64,000 bases of DNA from Hoeflea_A sp965216535 (GTDB lineage: Bacteria; Pseudomonadota; Alphaproteobacteria; Rhizobiales; Rhizobiaceae): positions 5,766,001 through 5,830,000 of the forward strand of contig OZ244175.1 of NCBI GenBank assembly GCA_965216535.1, given 5' to 3'. A program made the position numbers and the translations under genes. Position 1 is the first letter of the stretch. Every line of letters starts with the position of its first letter. The notes under the pieces were generated by a model that ran no database searches, had not been told where the DNA came from, and saw only the letters and a list, made by a program, of their open reading frames with translations. Of this stretch, positions 8,505 through 17,403 are shown one piece after another.

Positions 8505-9329
8505 TCAGGTTGCGGCTGCCAATTGACCCACTGTTGCCGGGTCAGCGGAGGCGCCGCCGAGGCTGGTCGAGGTGATTTCCTCGGATAATTCGGCACCGTC
8601 GGCGCCGTAGATCATGCGGACCGCGTCACGCGTCAGTTCGCTCACCGGTCCGTCGAAGACGACTTCGCCCGCGGCCATTCCGATGACCCGCTCGCAATAG
8701 GAGCGCGCGGTATCCAGCGTGTGCAGGTTCGTAATGACGGTCAGCCCTTCTTCGCGATTGATGTCGCGCAACGAATCCATCACAACCTTGGCGTTGAGCG
8801 GGTCGAGCGAGGCGATCGGTTCGTCGGCCAGAAGCATTTTCGGCTGTTGCATCAGCGCTCGGGCGATGGCGACCCTCTGCTGCTGTCCGCCGGAAAGTGT
8901 GCCGGCGCGTTGAAGTGCTGTCTGGGCAATGCCAAGCCGCTCCAGTGCGGCGATCGCCATCGCCCTTTCCTCACGCGAAAACGAGCCGATCAAATTGAGC
9001 AGTGTTGAACGATGGTTTAGCCGACCGAGCAGCACGTTAGTCAGGACGTTCAGCCGGGGAACGAGATTGAATTGCTGAAAGATCATGGCGCAGTCGCGCT
9101 GCCAGTTGCGCAGCATCGCGCCGCTGAGGTTTGAAACCTGCGTCTCGTTGAATCTGATGACGCCGCTGCTCGGATCGATCAGCCGGTTGAGCATGCGCAA
9201 CAGGGTCGACTTGCCTGCGCCCGACCGACCGATAACGCCAACCATCTGTCCCTGGGGAATTGTCAGCGTCACATCGCGCACGGCCGCGAATTCACCAAAC
9301 CGGCGTGTTACTTTTTCAAGCCTCAGCAT
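8505..9329 (-). CDS. phnC: Phosphonate ABC transporter ATP-binding protein PhnC
   Basis: 274-residue ATPase of the phosphonate importer. Walker A GRSGAGKST is at residues 34-42, followed by the signature LSGGQQQRVAIARAL and Walker B LLADEP. I use the ATG at 9329, which gives MLRLEKVTRRFGEF, the expected PhnC start, and the usual length. A longer in-frame start at 9512 would add 61 unrelated residues and run through the Pho box. First gene of the phnC-D-E-E-DUF1045-M-N operon. Confidence 0.95.
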   Translation of the reverse strand: MLRLEKVTRRFGEFAAVRDVTLTIPQGQMVGVIGRSGAGKSTLLRMLNRLIDPSSGVIRFNETQVSNLSGAMLRNWQRDCAMIFQQFNLVPRLNVLTNVLLGRLNHRSTLLNLIGSFSREERAMAIAALERLGIAQTALQRAGTLSGGQQQRVAIARALMQQPKMLLADEPIASLDPLNAKVVMDSLRDINREEGLTVITNLHTLDTARSYCERVIGMAAGEVVFDGPVSELTRDAVRMIYGADGAELSEEITSTSLGGASADPATVGQLAAAT

Positions 9330-9394
9330 TGGATGCCCCAACCCCTTTTTTGTCTTGCCGTTGGGATGCGATAAGGGGTCCAGGTAACCGGCCA

Positions 9395-9412
9395 ATGTCA
9401 GTTTGATGTCAG
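9395..9412 (-). promoter_or_regulatory. Pho box upstream of phnC
   Basis: On the minus strand the sequence is CTGACAT-CAAA-CTGACAT, an exact 7-mer direct repeat with 11-nt period. It matches the PhoB box consensus CTGTCAT-n4-CTGTCAT at all but one position per half. It ends 65 nt before the phnC start, so it probably drives the transport/recycling operon under phosphate starvation. Confidence 0.8.
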
Positions 9413-9480
9413 CTTTGTAACAATCCACAAACCCGGTGAGGTTATCCCCGGTTGCTTCTTCAACTGCCTGCAAAATAAGG

Positions 9481-9513
9481 AAAAACGCGGGATCGGACCA
9501 AACCGATCCCACG
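9481..9513 (-). terminator. Rho-independent terminator after the C-P lyase operon
   Basis: Reading the minus strand, an 8-bp perfect stem (GGGATCGG with CCGATCCC, positions 9489-9496 and 9503-9510) with a 6-base loop is followed by GCG and five T residues. It lies 28 nt beyond the stop of the acetyltransferase gene. It separates phnG-L-acetyltransferase from phnC onwards. Confidence 0.85.
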
Positions 9514-9540
9514 TCGCAACTCAGCGCTTCTTGCGCCGCA

Positions 9541-10149
9541 TCAGATGTATTTGGCGACGAATTGGTCGGCGGTCAAAGCGCGAAAATCGGCCAGCGCCTC
9601 ATGCAGACGCTCATGGCTCCAATCCCACCAGGCAATGGTTTCCATCGCATTCGCGGTTTCGGCTGAAAAGCGGCGGCGAATGTCCTTTGAAGGCACGCCG
9701 CCGACGATGGTGTATGGCTCGACATTCTTCGACACGACCGCGCCAGCGCCAATCACCGCGCCGTTGCCGACCCGTACGCCTGGAAGGATGGTTGCGCCAT
9801 GTCCGATCCAGACATCGTGCCCGATGACGACGCGGTGGTCGCGCCGCCAGTCGAAGAACTCGGTCTCGTTGCTCTCGCCGGCGAAATAGTCGCCGGCCCG
9901 GTAGGTGAAATGATGCTGGGTCGCCCGCCAGGTCGGATGGTTGGTGGCGTTGATGCGGACATGGCTGGCGATATTGACGAATTTACCCACGGTCGTCGCC
10001 CAAAGATCGCCGTCACGCATGATGTAGGAATAATCGTCCAATTCGGATTCGACGATGCGGCAGCGCTCATCAACCTCCGTGTACCGCCCGAAGGTGCTGC
10101 CGCGAACCTGAGCGGTGGCGTGGATCAGCGGTTCTTCGGAGAGTTTCAT
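9541..10149 (-). CDS. Hexapeptide-repeat acetyltransferase of the phosphonate operon
   Basis: 202 residues forming a left-handed beta-helix. Hexapeptide repeats are evident in VVIGHDVWIGHGATILPGV and IGAGAVVSKNVEPY. Members of this DapH/xenobiotic-acetyltransferase-like group are regular parts of C-P lyase operons and may acetylate aminophosphonates as PhnO does; the substrate here is inferred. Its ATG overlaps the phnL stop by one base (TGATG), showing translational coupling. Last gene before the terminator at 9481-9513. Confidence 0.85.
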   Translation of the reverse strand: MKLSEEPLIHATAQVRGSTFGRYTEVDERCRIVESELDDYSYIMRDGDLWATTVGKFVNIASHVRINATNHPTWRATQHHFTYRAGDYFAGESNETEFFDWRRDHRVVIGHDVWIGHGATILPGVRVGNGAVIGAGAVVSKNVEPYTIVGGVPSKDIRRRFSAETANAMETIAWWDWSHERLHEALADFRALTADQFVAKYI

Positions 10150-10856
10150 CAGGCCGCGGTCCGGGTGGCCGCAAAGCTGGTCACGTCGATGATCCGATCG
10201 GCGACCGCATCGCGAACATCCTGGTCATGAAAAATGCCGAGCAGCGCCTTGCCCTCGGCCTTCTTGCGTCTGATCAGTTCGATGACCACCGCGCGATTGG
10301 CCGCATCGAGCGAGGCAGTCGGCTCATCCAACAGCAGCACCGGATGATCGGTGATGAAGCCACGTGCGATGTTGACCCGCTGCTGCTCGCCTCCGGAAAA
10401 CGTCGCCGGCGGAAGTGTCCAGAGTTTTTCCGGAAGATTGAGCTGTTCGAGCAACTCGGTCGCGCGCCTATGTGCGGTTTCCGGCTCGACCCCCTGGATC
10501 ACCAACGGCTCAGCCACGACATCAACGGCTGCAACCCGCGGCACGGTACGCAGAAACTGACTGACGTAACCAATGACGTCGCGACGAATGCGCAACACTG
10601 TGCGCGGGTCTGCACTGGCAAGGTCGACGGTTACATCCTCGTGGGTGACCAGGATCTGCCCCTGATCGACGGAATAGTTGCCATAAAGCATCTTGAGGAT
10701 CGAGCTTTTGCCGACGCCTGACGGTCCGCCAAGCACGGCGCACTCTCCAGCGGCCACCGAAAAGGTGACAGCATCGACCACCGGCAGACGGACACCGTCA
10801 CGCAAATGCATGGTGAAACTTTTTGCGACTTCCGAAACAACAAGCGGAGTTGCCAT
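10149..10856 (-). CDS. phnL: C-P lyase complex ABC-type ATPase PhnL
   Basis: 235-residue ABC-family ATPase that associates with the PhnGHIJ core and is not a transporter. Walker A GGPSGVGKSS is at residues 43-52, signature FSGGEQQR near 153-160 and Walker B LLLDEPT at 174-180. PhnL acts with PhnK in remodelling the lyase complex. It lies 10 nt downstream of phnK and is coupled to the acetyltransferase gene. Confidence 0.95.
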   Translation of the reverse strand: MATPLVVSEVAKSFTMHLRDGVRLPVVDAVTFSVAAGECAVLGGPSGVGKSSILKMLYGNYSVDQGQILVTHEDVTVDLASADPRTVLRIRRDVIGYVSQFLRTVPRVAAVDVVAEPLVIQGVEPETAHRRATELLEQLNLPEKLWTLPPATFSGGEQQRVNIARGFITDHPVLLLDEPTASLDAANRAVVIELIRRKKAEGKALLGIFHDQDVRDAVADRIIDVTSFAATRTAA

Positions 10857-10866
10857 GATCCTGCTC

Positions 10867-11643
10867 CTAGACCTGCAAAATCGACGAAACGAGAAGTTGC
10901 GTATAGGGCTCGCGTGGGTCGTCGAGAACCCGATCCGTCAGCCCGTGCTCAACCACACCGCCGTCCTTCATCACCATCATCCGGTGCGACAGCAGACGCG
11001 CGACCGCAAGGTCGTGAGTGACGACGACGGCAGCAAGACCCAGATCATTGACCAGCCCACGCATCAGATCGAGCAAGCGTGCCTGAACGGAGACGTCGAG
11101 ACCGCCGGTCGGTTCGTCCATGAAGACAAGCCGCGGACCGGTGACCAGGTTTCTGGCGATCTGCAAGCGCTGACGCATGCCGCCCGAGAATGCGCGAGGC
11201 TGGTCGTCGATCCTATCGGTGGCGATTTCCACCCGTTCCAGCCAGTCGGACGCGGTCTCGCGGATGTTGCCGTAGTGCCGTTCGCCGATGGCCATCAGCC
11301 GTTCGCCGACATTGGCGCCGGCCGAGACGGTCATGCGCAGCCCGTCGGCCGGGTTTTGATGCACGAAACCCCAGTCGGTGCGCATCAGAAAGCGCCGTTC
11401 AGCTTCTCCCAACTCGTAGAGGTTGCGGAACACGCCGTCGCGCATGCGGTATTCGACCGTGCCGGATGTGGGCAGCATGCGGGTCGAAATGCAGTCGAGC
11501 AACGTCGTTTTGCCGGAGCCGGATTCACCGACCACGGCCAGCACTTCGCCGGGCCACAGCTCGAAGGATACTTCGCGACAGCCGACACGATTGCCGTAGA
11601 ACTTGGTAACGCCGCCGACACGCAACAGGGGCTGGTCGCTCAT
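10867..11643 (-). CDS. phnK: C-P lyase complex ABC-type ATPase PhnK
   Basis: 258-residue ATPase of the C-P lyase complex. Walker A GESGSGKTT is at 39-47, signature FSGGMRQRLQIARNL starts at 152 and Walker B LVFMDEP at 172-178. A dimer of PhnK binds to the PhnJ face of the core in characterised complexes. The start overlaps the phnJ stop by 4 nt (ATGA). Confidence 0.95.
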   Translation of the reverse strand: MSDQPLLRVGGVTKFYGNRVGCREVSFELWPGEVLAVVGESGSGKTTLLDCISTRMLPTSGTVEYRMRDGVFRNLYELGEAERRFLMRTDWGFVHQNPADGLRMTVSAGANVGERLMAIGERHYGNIRETASDWLERVEIATDRIDDQPRAFSGGMRQRLQIARNLVTGPRLVFMDEPTGGLDVSVQARLLDLMRGLVNDLGLAAVVVTHDLAVARLLSHRMMVMKDGGVVEHGLTDRVLDDPREPYTQLLVSSILQV

Positions 11644-12530
11644 GGCGCGATCTCCTCAGGGTTGCCGGCGAGCGGTCCGCGGTGACCGGCCGCACGGCGT
11701 TTTTCGCAATGATCGGTGTCGGAGCAGACGAACATGCGCCCGCCCCTGTCGTCGAGAACCACCTCATCGAGGTACACGTTGCGCGCACCGCACAAGGCGC
11801 AGGGCTCCTTGAACTTCTGCACTTCGAAAGGATGGTCGTCGAAGTCCAGGCTGACGACGTCCGTATAGGGCGGGATGGCATAAATGCGCTTCTCTCGCCC
11901 GGCGCCGAAGAGCTGCAATGCCTGCGACTGATGCATCTTCGGATTGTCGAATTTCGGTGTGGGCGACGGATCCATGACGTAGCGGTCCTTGACCTTCACC
12001 GGGTAAGCATAGGTGGTTGCAATGTGCCCGTTCTTGGCGATGTCCTCGTAAAGCTTCACATGCATCAGCCCGTATTCCTCGAGCGCGTGCATCTTGCGGG
12101 TCTCGGTCTCGCGCGGCTCGAGGAACCTAAGGGGTTCCGGAATCGGCACCTGATAGACCAGGATCTGGCCCTCGGTGAGCGTTTCCTCCGGAATCCGGTG
12201 CCGGGTCTGGATGATCGTCGCATTGCCGGTTTCCGTGGTGACCGCGACCTTGGCAACTTTCTGGAAGAAAGCCCGGATCGACACGGCGTTGGTGGTGTCG
12301 TCCGCGCCCTGGTCGATGACCTTGAGCGTATCGTCAGGGCCGATCACCGAAGCGGTTACCTGAACCCCTCCGGTTCCCCAGCCATAGGGCATCGGCATTT
12401 CGCGACTGGCGAATGGCACCTGATAACCCGGAATGGCAATGGCCTTGAGGATCGCCCGGCGGATCATGCGCTTGGTCTGTTCGTCGAGATAGGCGAAGTT
12501 GTAGCTCGCCAGCGTCGAATGCACGTTCAT
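11640..12530 (-). CDS. phnJ: C-P lyase radical-SAM subunit PhnJ
   Basis: 296 residues. This subunit breaks the C-P bond of ribose 1-phosphonate 5-phosphate, releasing an alkane and a 1,2-cyclic ribosyl phosphate. The four conserved cysteines Cys244, Cys247, Cys269 and Cys275 have the same spacing (3, 22, 6) as those of E. coli PhnJ. The segment IAIPGYQVPF contains the glycine (Gly35) expected to carry the glycyl radical. All residues needed for activity seem present. ATGA overlaps link it to phnI and phnK. Confidence 0.97.
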   Translation of the reverse strand: MNVHSTLASYNFAYLDEQTKRMIRRAILKAIAIPGYQVPFASREMPMPYGWGTGGVQVTASVIGPDDTLKVIDQGADDTTNAVSIRAFFQKVAKVAVTTETGNATIIQTRHRIPEETLTEGQILVYQVPIPEPLRFLEPRETETRKMHALEEYGLMHVKLYEDIAKNGHIATTYAYPVKVKDRYVMDPSPTPKFDNPKMHQSQALQLFGAGREKRIYAIPPYTDVVSLDFDDHPFEVQKFKEPCALCGARNVYLDEVVLDDRGGRMFVCSDTDHCEKRRAAGHRGPLAGNPEEIAP

Positions 12531-13636
12531 TCCGCGGCCTCCAGCGTATCGTCATCGCGCGCGTCTTGCGCCTCATCGAATTCCCGGCGCATGCGGCGCA
12601 CCAGGTCGAGTTCCGCCTGGAAGTCGACATAATGCGGCAGCTTCAGGTGTTCGACGAAGCCGGTCGATTGCACATTGTCGGAATGCGAGATCACGAACTC
12701 CTCGTCCTGCGCCGGTGCCGTTATGTCCTCGCCAAGTTCCTGCGCCCGCAGTGACCGGTCGACCAGCGACATCGACATGGCCTTGCGCTCGCTATGCCCG
12801 AAGACCAGGCCATAGCCGCGGGTGAATTGCGGTGGCGACTTGGCCGATCCCTTGAACTGGTTGACCATCTGGCACTCGGTTACGCGGATGCGTCCGAGTG
12901 AGACGGAAAAGCCAAGCTCCGGCACGTCGAGCTCCACCTCCACCTCGCCGATGCGAATTTCTCCGGCGAACGGATGGCTGCGGCCATAGCCGCGCTGTGT
13001 CGAATAGCCGAGTGCCAGTAGGAAACCCTCATCACCCCGCGCCAACGCCTGCAGACGCACATCCCGCTCCATCGGGAATTCCATCGGCTCGCGTGTCAGG
13101 TCGCCGGTCACATGATCGTCCGGCAGGTCGCCATCGCCCTCGATCAACCCTTCGTGGGCCAGGATCTCGGAGACGCGCGGCGTTCGACCATCGTCACCCT
13201 CTCGACGATCCGGTGTTTCCACTTCGGCATCTTCCATCAGCTCAGGATCGAGCAGGCGGTGCGTATAGTCGAAGGTGGGTCCGAGCAGTTGCCCGCCCGG
13301 CAGATCCTTGTAGGTCGCCGAAATGCGCCGTTCGATGAGCATTGCGCCTGTGTCGACCGGTACCGAATGTCCGAAGCGCGGCAGTGTCGTACGATAGGCC
13401 CGCAACAGGAAGATCGCTTCGATCAGATCGCCGCGCGCCTGTTTGACCGCCAATGCGGCCAACTCGCGATCATAGAGCGACCCCTCACTCATGACCCGAT
13501 CGACGGCGAGGCCGAGCTGTTCGACTATCTGTTCCAGCGTCAAAGCCGGGACCGAACGGTCGCCACGGCGCCGGTCGGCAAGCAGTTGGTGGGCATTTTG
13601 GATGGCCTTCTCGCCACCCTTGACCGCTACATACAT
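12527..13636 (-). CDS. phnI: C-P lyase subunit PhnI
   Basis: 369-residue core subunit. With PhnG, H and L it exchanges the adenine of ATP for a phosphonate to form alpha-D-ribose 1-phosphonate 5-triphosphate. It starts MYVAVKGGEKAI, typical for the family, and contains the conserved block LALGYSTQRGYGRSHPF. The C-terminus is highly acidic. The start shares one base with the phnH stop (TAATG) and the end overlaps phnJ by 4 nt. Confidence 0.97.
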   Translation of the reverse strand: MYVAVKGGEKAIQNAHQLLADRRRGDRSVPALTLEQIVEQLGLAVDRVMSEGSLYDRELAALAVKQARGDLIEAIFLLRAYRTTLPRFGHSVPVDTGAMLIERRISATYKDLPGGQLLGPTFDYTHRLLDPELMEDAEVETPDRREGDDGRTPRVSEILAHEGLIEGDGDLPDDHVTGDLTREPMEFPMERDVRLQALARGDEGFLLALGYSTQRGYGRSHPFAGEIRIGEVEVELDVPELGFSVSLGRIRVTECQMVNQFKGSAKSPPQFTRGYGLVFGHSERKAMSMSLVDRSLRAQELGEDITAPAQDEEFVISHSDNVQSTGFVEHLKLPHYVDFQAELDLVRRMRREFDEAQDARDDDTLEAAE

Positions 13637-14265
13637 TACCTGGCCTCCTCCGCGCCTTTGATCTTCACGGTGCGCGGCAGCCCGATGATCCCCTCAGGCG
13701 CTGCCAGAATGACATCGACACCGCGGGGATAACGGTTGCCATTGCCTGCCCACTGCTCGCAAAAGTGCGGCGGCAGGCCGGTCGGCTCGACCGTATGGAC
13801 ATCCTTGATGCCGGGACCGCTGAGCTGCAGCGTCGCACCGCCTGTCAGGCTTTCGATCTGCAGGATCACGGTCGTCGAACGATCGGGATATTCCTGGGTT
13901 CCCTGGTTGAAGCTCTCGAGTGACGGAAGGACTGCGCGGTCCGCTACAATGGCAAATTGCGCATCGATCTGCTGGTCCGCGATGGGCGCGGCCGTATGGA
14001 ATGTCAGCCATTCGGTCACCGACTCGCGCTTGGCCAGCTGCGGGTCGAGCCAGATGTTCGTGTCATGATCGAACAGCGTCGTCGCAATGGCTCCGACCGT
14101 CTGGGAAAGCGGCGCCGGCGGCGCAGCGACCGGATCGACCGCCTGGACGGTTCCCGGACGTGCCAAAGCATCCATGATGCGGCGGAAAACCGATTGAGCA
14201 TCGAAGACCGGATCAGCGAGGCCGCCACGGTAAATCGATCCGTTGGTTGCGGTTTGCGGTTCCAT
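13636..14265 (-). CDS. phnH: C-P lyase subunit PhnH
   Basis: 209-residue core subunit; PhnH is a dimeric PLP-transferase-fold protein that has lost PLP and stabilises the complex. The conserved start GGLADPVFDAQSVFRRIMDA and the PRGVDVILAAP motif near the C-terminus identify it. I use the ATG at 14265, whose A is the last base of the phnG TGA stop. A longer in-frame start at 14412 would add 49 low-quality residues inside phnG. Confidence 0.95.
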   Translation of the reverse strand: MEPQTATNGSIYRGGLADPVFDAQSVFRRIMDALARPGTVQAVDPVAAPPAPLSQTVGAIATTLFDHDTNIWLDPQLAKRESVTEWLTFHTAAPIADQQIDAQFAIVADRAVLPSLESFNQGTQEYPDRSTTVILQIESLTGGATLQLSGPGIKDVHTVEPTGLPPHFCEQWAGNGNRYPRGVDVILAAPEGIIGLPRTVKIKGAEEAR

Positions 14266-14744
14266 CAGTCTTCCCCCCGAACCATGGTGAAGAAATCGAC
14301 GCGCGTGGCCGCGGTCTCGTCGCGGCGCGCCGTGTCCTCGTCGGCAAGGCGGCGGCGAATGGGCGACAAGATGTTTTGCTCGACAGCCTGGCGATGGCTT
14401 TCGTCCTGCCACAGAGCGTCGAAGATTGCGGCGTGGCGAGCCTTGTCCCTGTCAGTACCAAGCGCGTGGGAATGGCCCACCAATCCGGTCGATAATTCAA
14501 CCGTTGCACGGGTCACGGTCGCCTCACCGAGATTGAAGGCGGCACCGCCACCGCCCATGCGGCCGCGGACCATCACCAACCCGGTTTCGGGCCCGCGCAG
14601 CAAGCGGACCTCCGGTTGGTCGGGCCAGTCATTCCAGGCCGTTTCCAGTTCCTCCGGTTCGGCGCGCGCCAGGGCAGCCATGGCCGCCTGACGCGCCGCC
14701 TGGGCCGGAGTCAGCTCCGTCGCATCACCTGTCTGATTGCTCAT
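14265..14744 (-). CDS. phnG: C-P lyase subunit PhnG
   Basis: 159-residue first subunit of the lyase operon. The conserved core includes VMVRGRMGGGGAAFNLGE, GHSHALGTDRDKARHAA and a C-terminal VDFFTMVRGED. The ATG at 14744 is preferred over the one at 14756 because a good GAGGAA sequence lies 5 nt before it, inside the first codons of the longer form. The start region adjoins the putative PhnF operator at 14758-14783, with a Pho box further upstream. Confidence 0.95.
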   Translation of the reverse strand: MSNQTGDATELTPAQAARQAAMAALARAEPEELETAWNDWPDQPEVRLLRGPETGLVMVRGRMGGGGAAFNLGEATVTRATVELSTGLVGHSHALGTDRDKARHAAIFDALWQDESHRQAVEQNILSPIRRRLADEDTARRDETAATRVDFFTMVRGED

Positions 14745-14757
14745 CGAATTCCTCATT

Positions 14758-14783
14758 TGTCTACTTATCTAGACAACTAGACA
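14758..14783. promoter_or_regulatory. Probable PhnF operator in the phnG/phnF divergent region
   Basis: TGTCTA at 14758-14763 and TAGACA at 14770-14775 form a dyad with a 6-nt spacer, and a further copy, CTAGACA, follows at 14777-14783. The cluster lies just upstream of phnG, downstream of the Pho box as read on the minus strand. That is where a GntR-type repressor would block phnG transcription. Binding by PhnF is inferred from position. Confidence 0.6.
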
Positions 14784-14810
14784 TCTTGATGTTAGCTCTA
14801 CCGGGCCAAG

Positions 14811-14828
14811 ATGACAATCGTATGACTG
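14811..14828 (-). promoter_or_regulatory. Pho box upstream of phnG
   Basis: The minus strand reads CAGTCAT-ACGA-TTGTCAT, two 7-mers with 11-nt period, each one base from the CTGTCAT consensus of PhoB boxes. It lies about 67 nt upstream of the phnG start, which fits PhoB activation of the lyase operon. The same arrangement, with a closer match, precedes phnC. Confidence 0.7.
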
Positions 14829-14840
14829 GAGCGGTGATTC

Positions 14841-15590
14841 ATGAGCCTTGTTGAGCGCCATAGCGGCATAGCCCTGTGGCGGCAGATCGCCGACCAGATT
14901 CGTATAGCGATCGGCACCGGCGAGTTCGATGATCAGCAAACGCTGCCGGGTGAAATCGCTCTGGCCAAACGTTTCGACGTCAATCGCCATACAGTGCGCA
15001 ATGCCATCGCCGCCCTGACCCGCGAAGGCGTTTTGCGGGTCGAACAGGGCCGCGGCACCTTCATCGAGCGGCGCGAGAGGCTGCGCTATCCGGTGGGCCG
15101 CCGCACCCGGTTTTCCGAGGGCCTGGCCCACCAGACCCGGCAGCGTGGCGGTCGATTGAAGGCCCATCGGGTGGAACCGGCCAGCAAAAGAGTGGCCGAG
15201 GGACTGGGCTTGGAAACCGGCGCGCCGGTGGTGCGGCTCAATACGTTGTCGAGTGCGGACGGTCTGCCCATCTCGGCTTCGACGAACTGGTTCGATGCAA
15301 GCCGTTTTCCGAAGTTTGCCGAGACGTTCAAGGAGTTTGAGTCCGTCACCGCAACGCTGAAAAAACTGGGCGTCGATGATTATGTCCGTATTTCGACTCG
15401 GATTTCGGCCCGTCATGCCAATCCTCAAATCCTCGAAGACCTGGACTTGTCGCCGGGCGCCATCGTTCTTGTGACGGAAGCGATCAATGCGGAGCTCGAC
15501 GGTACGCGGGTCGAGTATTCACTGACCAACTTCGCGGCTGACCGGATGGAACTCGATATCGACCACAGCGCCGGCCAGTTCGGACTCTGA
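14841..15590 (+). CDS. phnF: Phosphonate operon repressor PhnF, GntR/HutC family
   Basis: 249 residues. An N-terminal winged helix at about residues 10-75 (WRQIADQIRIAI, LAKRFDVNRHTVRNAI, VEQGRGTFI) is followed by a UTRA ligand-binding domain typical of HutC-type regulators. Divergent from phnG, with 96 nt between the starts that hold the dyads and the Pho box. PhnF proteins repress phosphonate genes; the effector is unknown. A GGAGCGGTGATTC segment precedes the ATG. Confidence 0.92.
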   Translation: MSLVERHSGIALWRQIADQIRIAIGTGEFDDQQTLPGEIALAKRFDVNRHTVRNAIAALTREGVLRVEQGRGTFIERRERLRYPVGRRTRFSEGLAHQTRQRGGRLKAHRVEPASKRVAEGLGLETGAPVVRLNTLSSADGLPISASTNWFDASRFPKFAETFKEFESVTATLKKLGVDDYVRISTRISARHANPQILEDLDLSPGAIVLVTEAINAELDGTRVEYSLTNFAADRMELDIDHSAGQFGL

Positions 15591-15796
15591 AGGTCGGAAT
15601 CGGGTAAGCTCGGTTTTTTCGATTTGAACGGCCGGCCCTCAATATTCCGAACGCCATTTCTTCTGGACGTCGTGATGTCACGCAGGCATTCTAGTTCAAG
15701 GTTATGCGGACGTCCGAGCCAAGCTTGAGTGTGGTCACGGCTTCGACGGGTCCGCATTGAAAACCTGACAATGGTCACGACCAAGTGGGATTCCAG

Positions 15797-17362
15797 ATGC
15801 CCTTCTCCGGTCCTCAGCTCTCTGGACCAGCTCTCTTGAACGACTTGGTCGATGGTCCAGCCAAGTCACCTCCCCAAGACACTGTCCTGGTGGCCGATTC
15901 CAGATCCTGGACCTGGGAGGAGCTTGCTGCCGACGTCAGAAAACTGGCGGCGCGTCTGATCGAATCCGACTTGAACCAGGGCGATCGCGTCGCGTCCCTG
16001 ATGCCCAATTGCGGTGAGCTTCTGATCTTTTACCTGGCCTGCTTCAAAGCCGGAGTTATCGCCACGCCACTCAACTATCGCTACACACCTGCAAACATCG
16101 ACTATGCGCTTGGGTTCTGCGATGCGCAGATGCTTTTTGTTCATGCCGAAAGGCAGGCCGATATCGCCGAATGTGAGATGGCAGGCAAATTGCCCAAAGG
16201 GCTGGTCTCGGTGGCCGGCGACTTCAAGGGCGCGCGGTCCTACACCGAATTGATGTCCGGTCCGATGCCGCAGGTTGCCCTACCCGCCGTCGACATTGAC
16301 GCAACGGCACTGATTTTCTTCACATCCGGCAGCACGGGCAAACCAAAAGGGGTGATGCACAGCATCATGTCGTTTGGTTCGATCGTGGCGAGTTTCGCCC
16401 AGGCGATGAAACTGGAGGACAACGACGTCGTTTTCCCCGGCGGCTCGATTTCGCATGTGGGAAGTCTGTCGACGGCATTGTGCGCGTTGTTCGCGCGATC
16501 AAAGATCGTTCTCAATCGTCGTTCGGACCCGGACGCTCTCCTCTCCGAGCTTCGGCAACACAAACCGACTGTGGTTGTTGCTCTTCCTGCGGCGCTTGTT
16601 TCTTTTCTGCACAGCCACGAAGCGACCAGGGAAGACTTCCGTTCAGTTCGCCTTTTGATCAGCGGTGGCGACAAGTTTCCGGTGGATGTGGACCGCAAGT
16701 TCCTGGACCTTACAGGGATCCCAATCACCGAATCCTATGGGCTGACCGAAGCCGCTGACTTCACGCTTGGCCCGGTGGATGGCACGGCAAAACCGGGGTC
16801 GGTCGGCCATGTCTGCCCCGGCTACACGGGGTCGATCCGGGATGACACCGGAATTGAGGTTTCAGAAGGTGCGCTGTGGCTGTCCGGCGCTCCGGTTTGC
16901 CAGGGCTACTGGAACAGTCCCAGGGAAAACGCGGAGTGCTTCTCCGATGGCTGGTTCAACACCGGCGATGTCATGTCGGTCGACGCCGGCGGCTTCCTTT
17001 GGTTCAAGGGTCGGACCAAGCAGATCATCGTACACGACGGATCGAACATTGCGCCGCAGGAGGTCGAGGAAGCGGTCATGCTTCACCCCGCCGTTGACAT
17101 GGCCGGGGCAGTGGGTGTGCATAACAATCTGCATGGTGAAAACGTCTGGGCCTATGTCACACTCAAAGCCGTCGCAGACAATCCATCCCCAAAGAGCATT
17201 ATCGATGTCGCCCGGAGGGAGATTGGATACAAGGCTCCTGAAGCAATCATCTTCCTTGACCAGATGCCCCTGAACGTCACAGGCAAAGTTGACCGTATGG
17301 CGCTGAAGAAAATGGCGGCTGATCGCATCGGCGCTCATCATGAAGACCGAAGCGGCGCTTGA
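15797..17362 (+). CDS. AMP-dependent acyl-CoA synthetase/ligase
   Basis: About 521 residues of the ANL superfamily, which activates a carboxylic acid to the acyl-adenylate and then to the CoA thioester. The phosphate loop TSGSTGKPKG is at 176-185, followed by ESYGLTEAADF, GWFNTGD and the C-terminal LNVTGKVDR with the catalytic lysine. Substrate unknown. The ATG at 15797 is chosen; a GTG four codons earlier is possible. Apparently monocistronic, 206 nt after phnF, with a gene-free spacer containing two TGGTCACG copies. Confidence 0.9.
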   Translation: MPFSGPQLSGPALLNDLVDGPAKSPPQDTVLVADSRSWTWEELAADVRKLAARLIESDLNQGDRVASLMPNCGELLIFYLACFKAGVIATPLNYRYTPANIDYALGFCDAQMLFVHAERQADIAECEMAGKLPKGLVSVAGDFKGARSYTELMSGPMPQVALPAVDIDATALIFFTSGSTGKPKGVMHSIMSFGSIVASFAQAMKLEDNDVVFPGGSISHVGSLSTALCALFARSKIVLNRRSDPDALLSELRQHKPTVVVALPAALVSFLHSHEATREDFRSVRLLISGGDKFPVDVDRKFLDLTGIPITESYGLTEAADFTLGPVDGTAKPGSVGHVCPGYTGSIRDDTGIEVSEGALWLSGAPVCQGYWNSPRENAECFSDGWFNTGDVMSVDAGGFLWFKGRTKQIIVHDGSNIAPQEVEEAVMLHPAVDMAGAVGVHNNLHGENVWAYVTLKAVADNPSPKSIIDVARREIGYKAPEAIIFLDQMPLNVTGKVDRMALKKMAADRIGAHHEDRSGA

Positions 17363-17403
17363 GCGGAACGCACCCACGCGGGGGTATCAGGATCAGCAGC
17401 AGC

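Noticed and set aside
9330..9512. 61-residue extension of PhnC
   Set aside because: It crosses the Pho box and terminator region and is not found in the expected PhnC start.
15591..15796. Two TGGTCACG copies in the phnF/acyl-CoA ligase spacer as an operator
   Set aside because: Too short and too common to support a site without other evidence.
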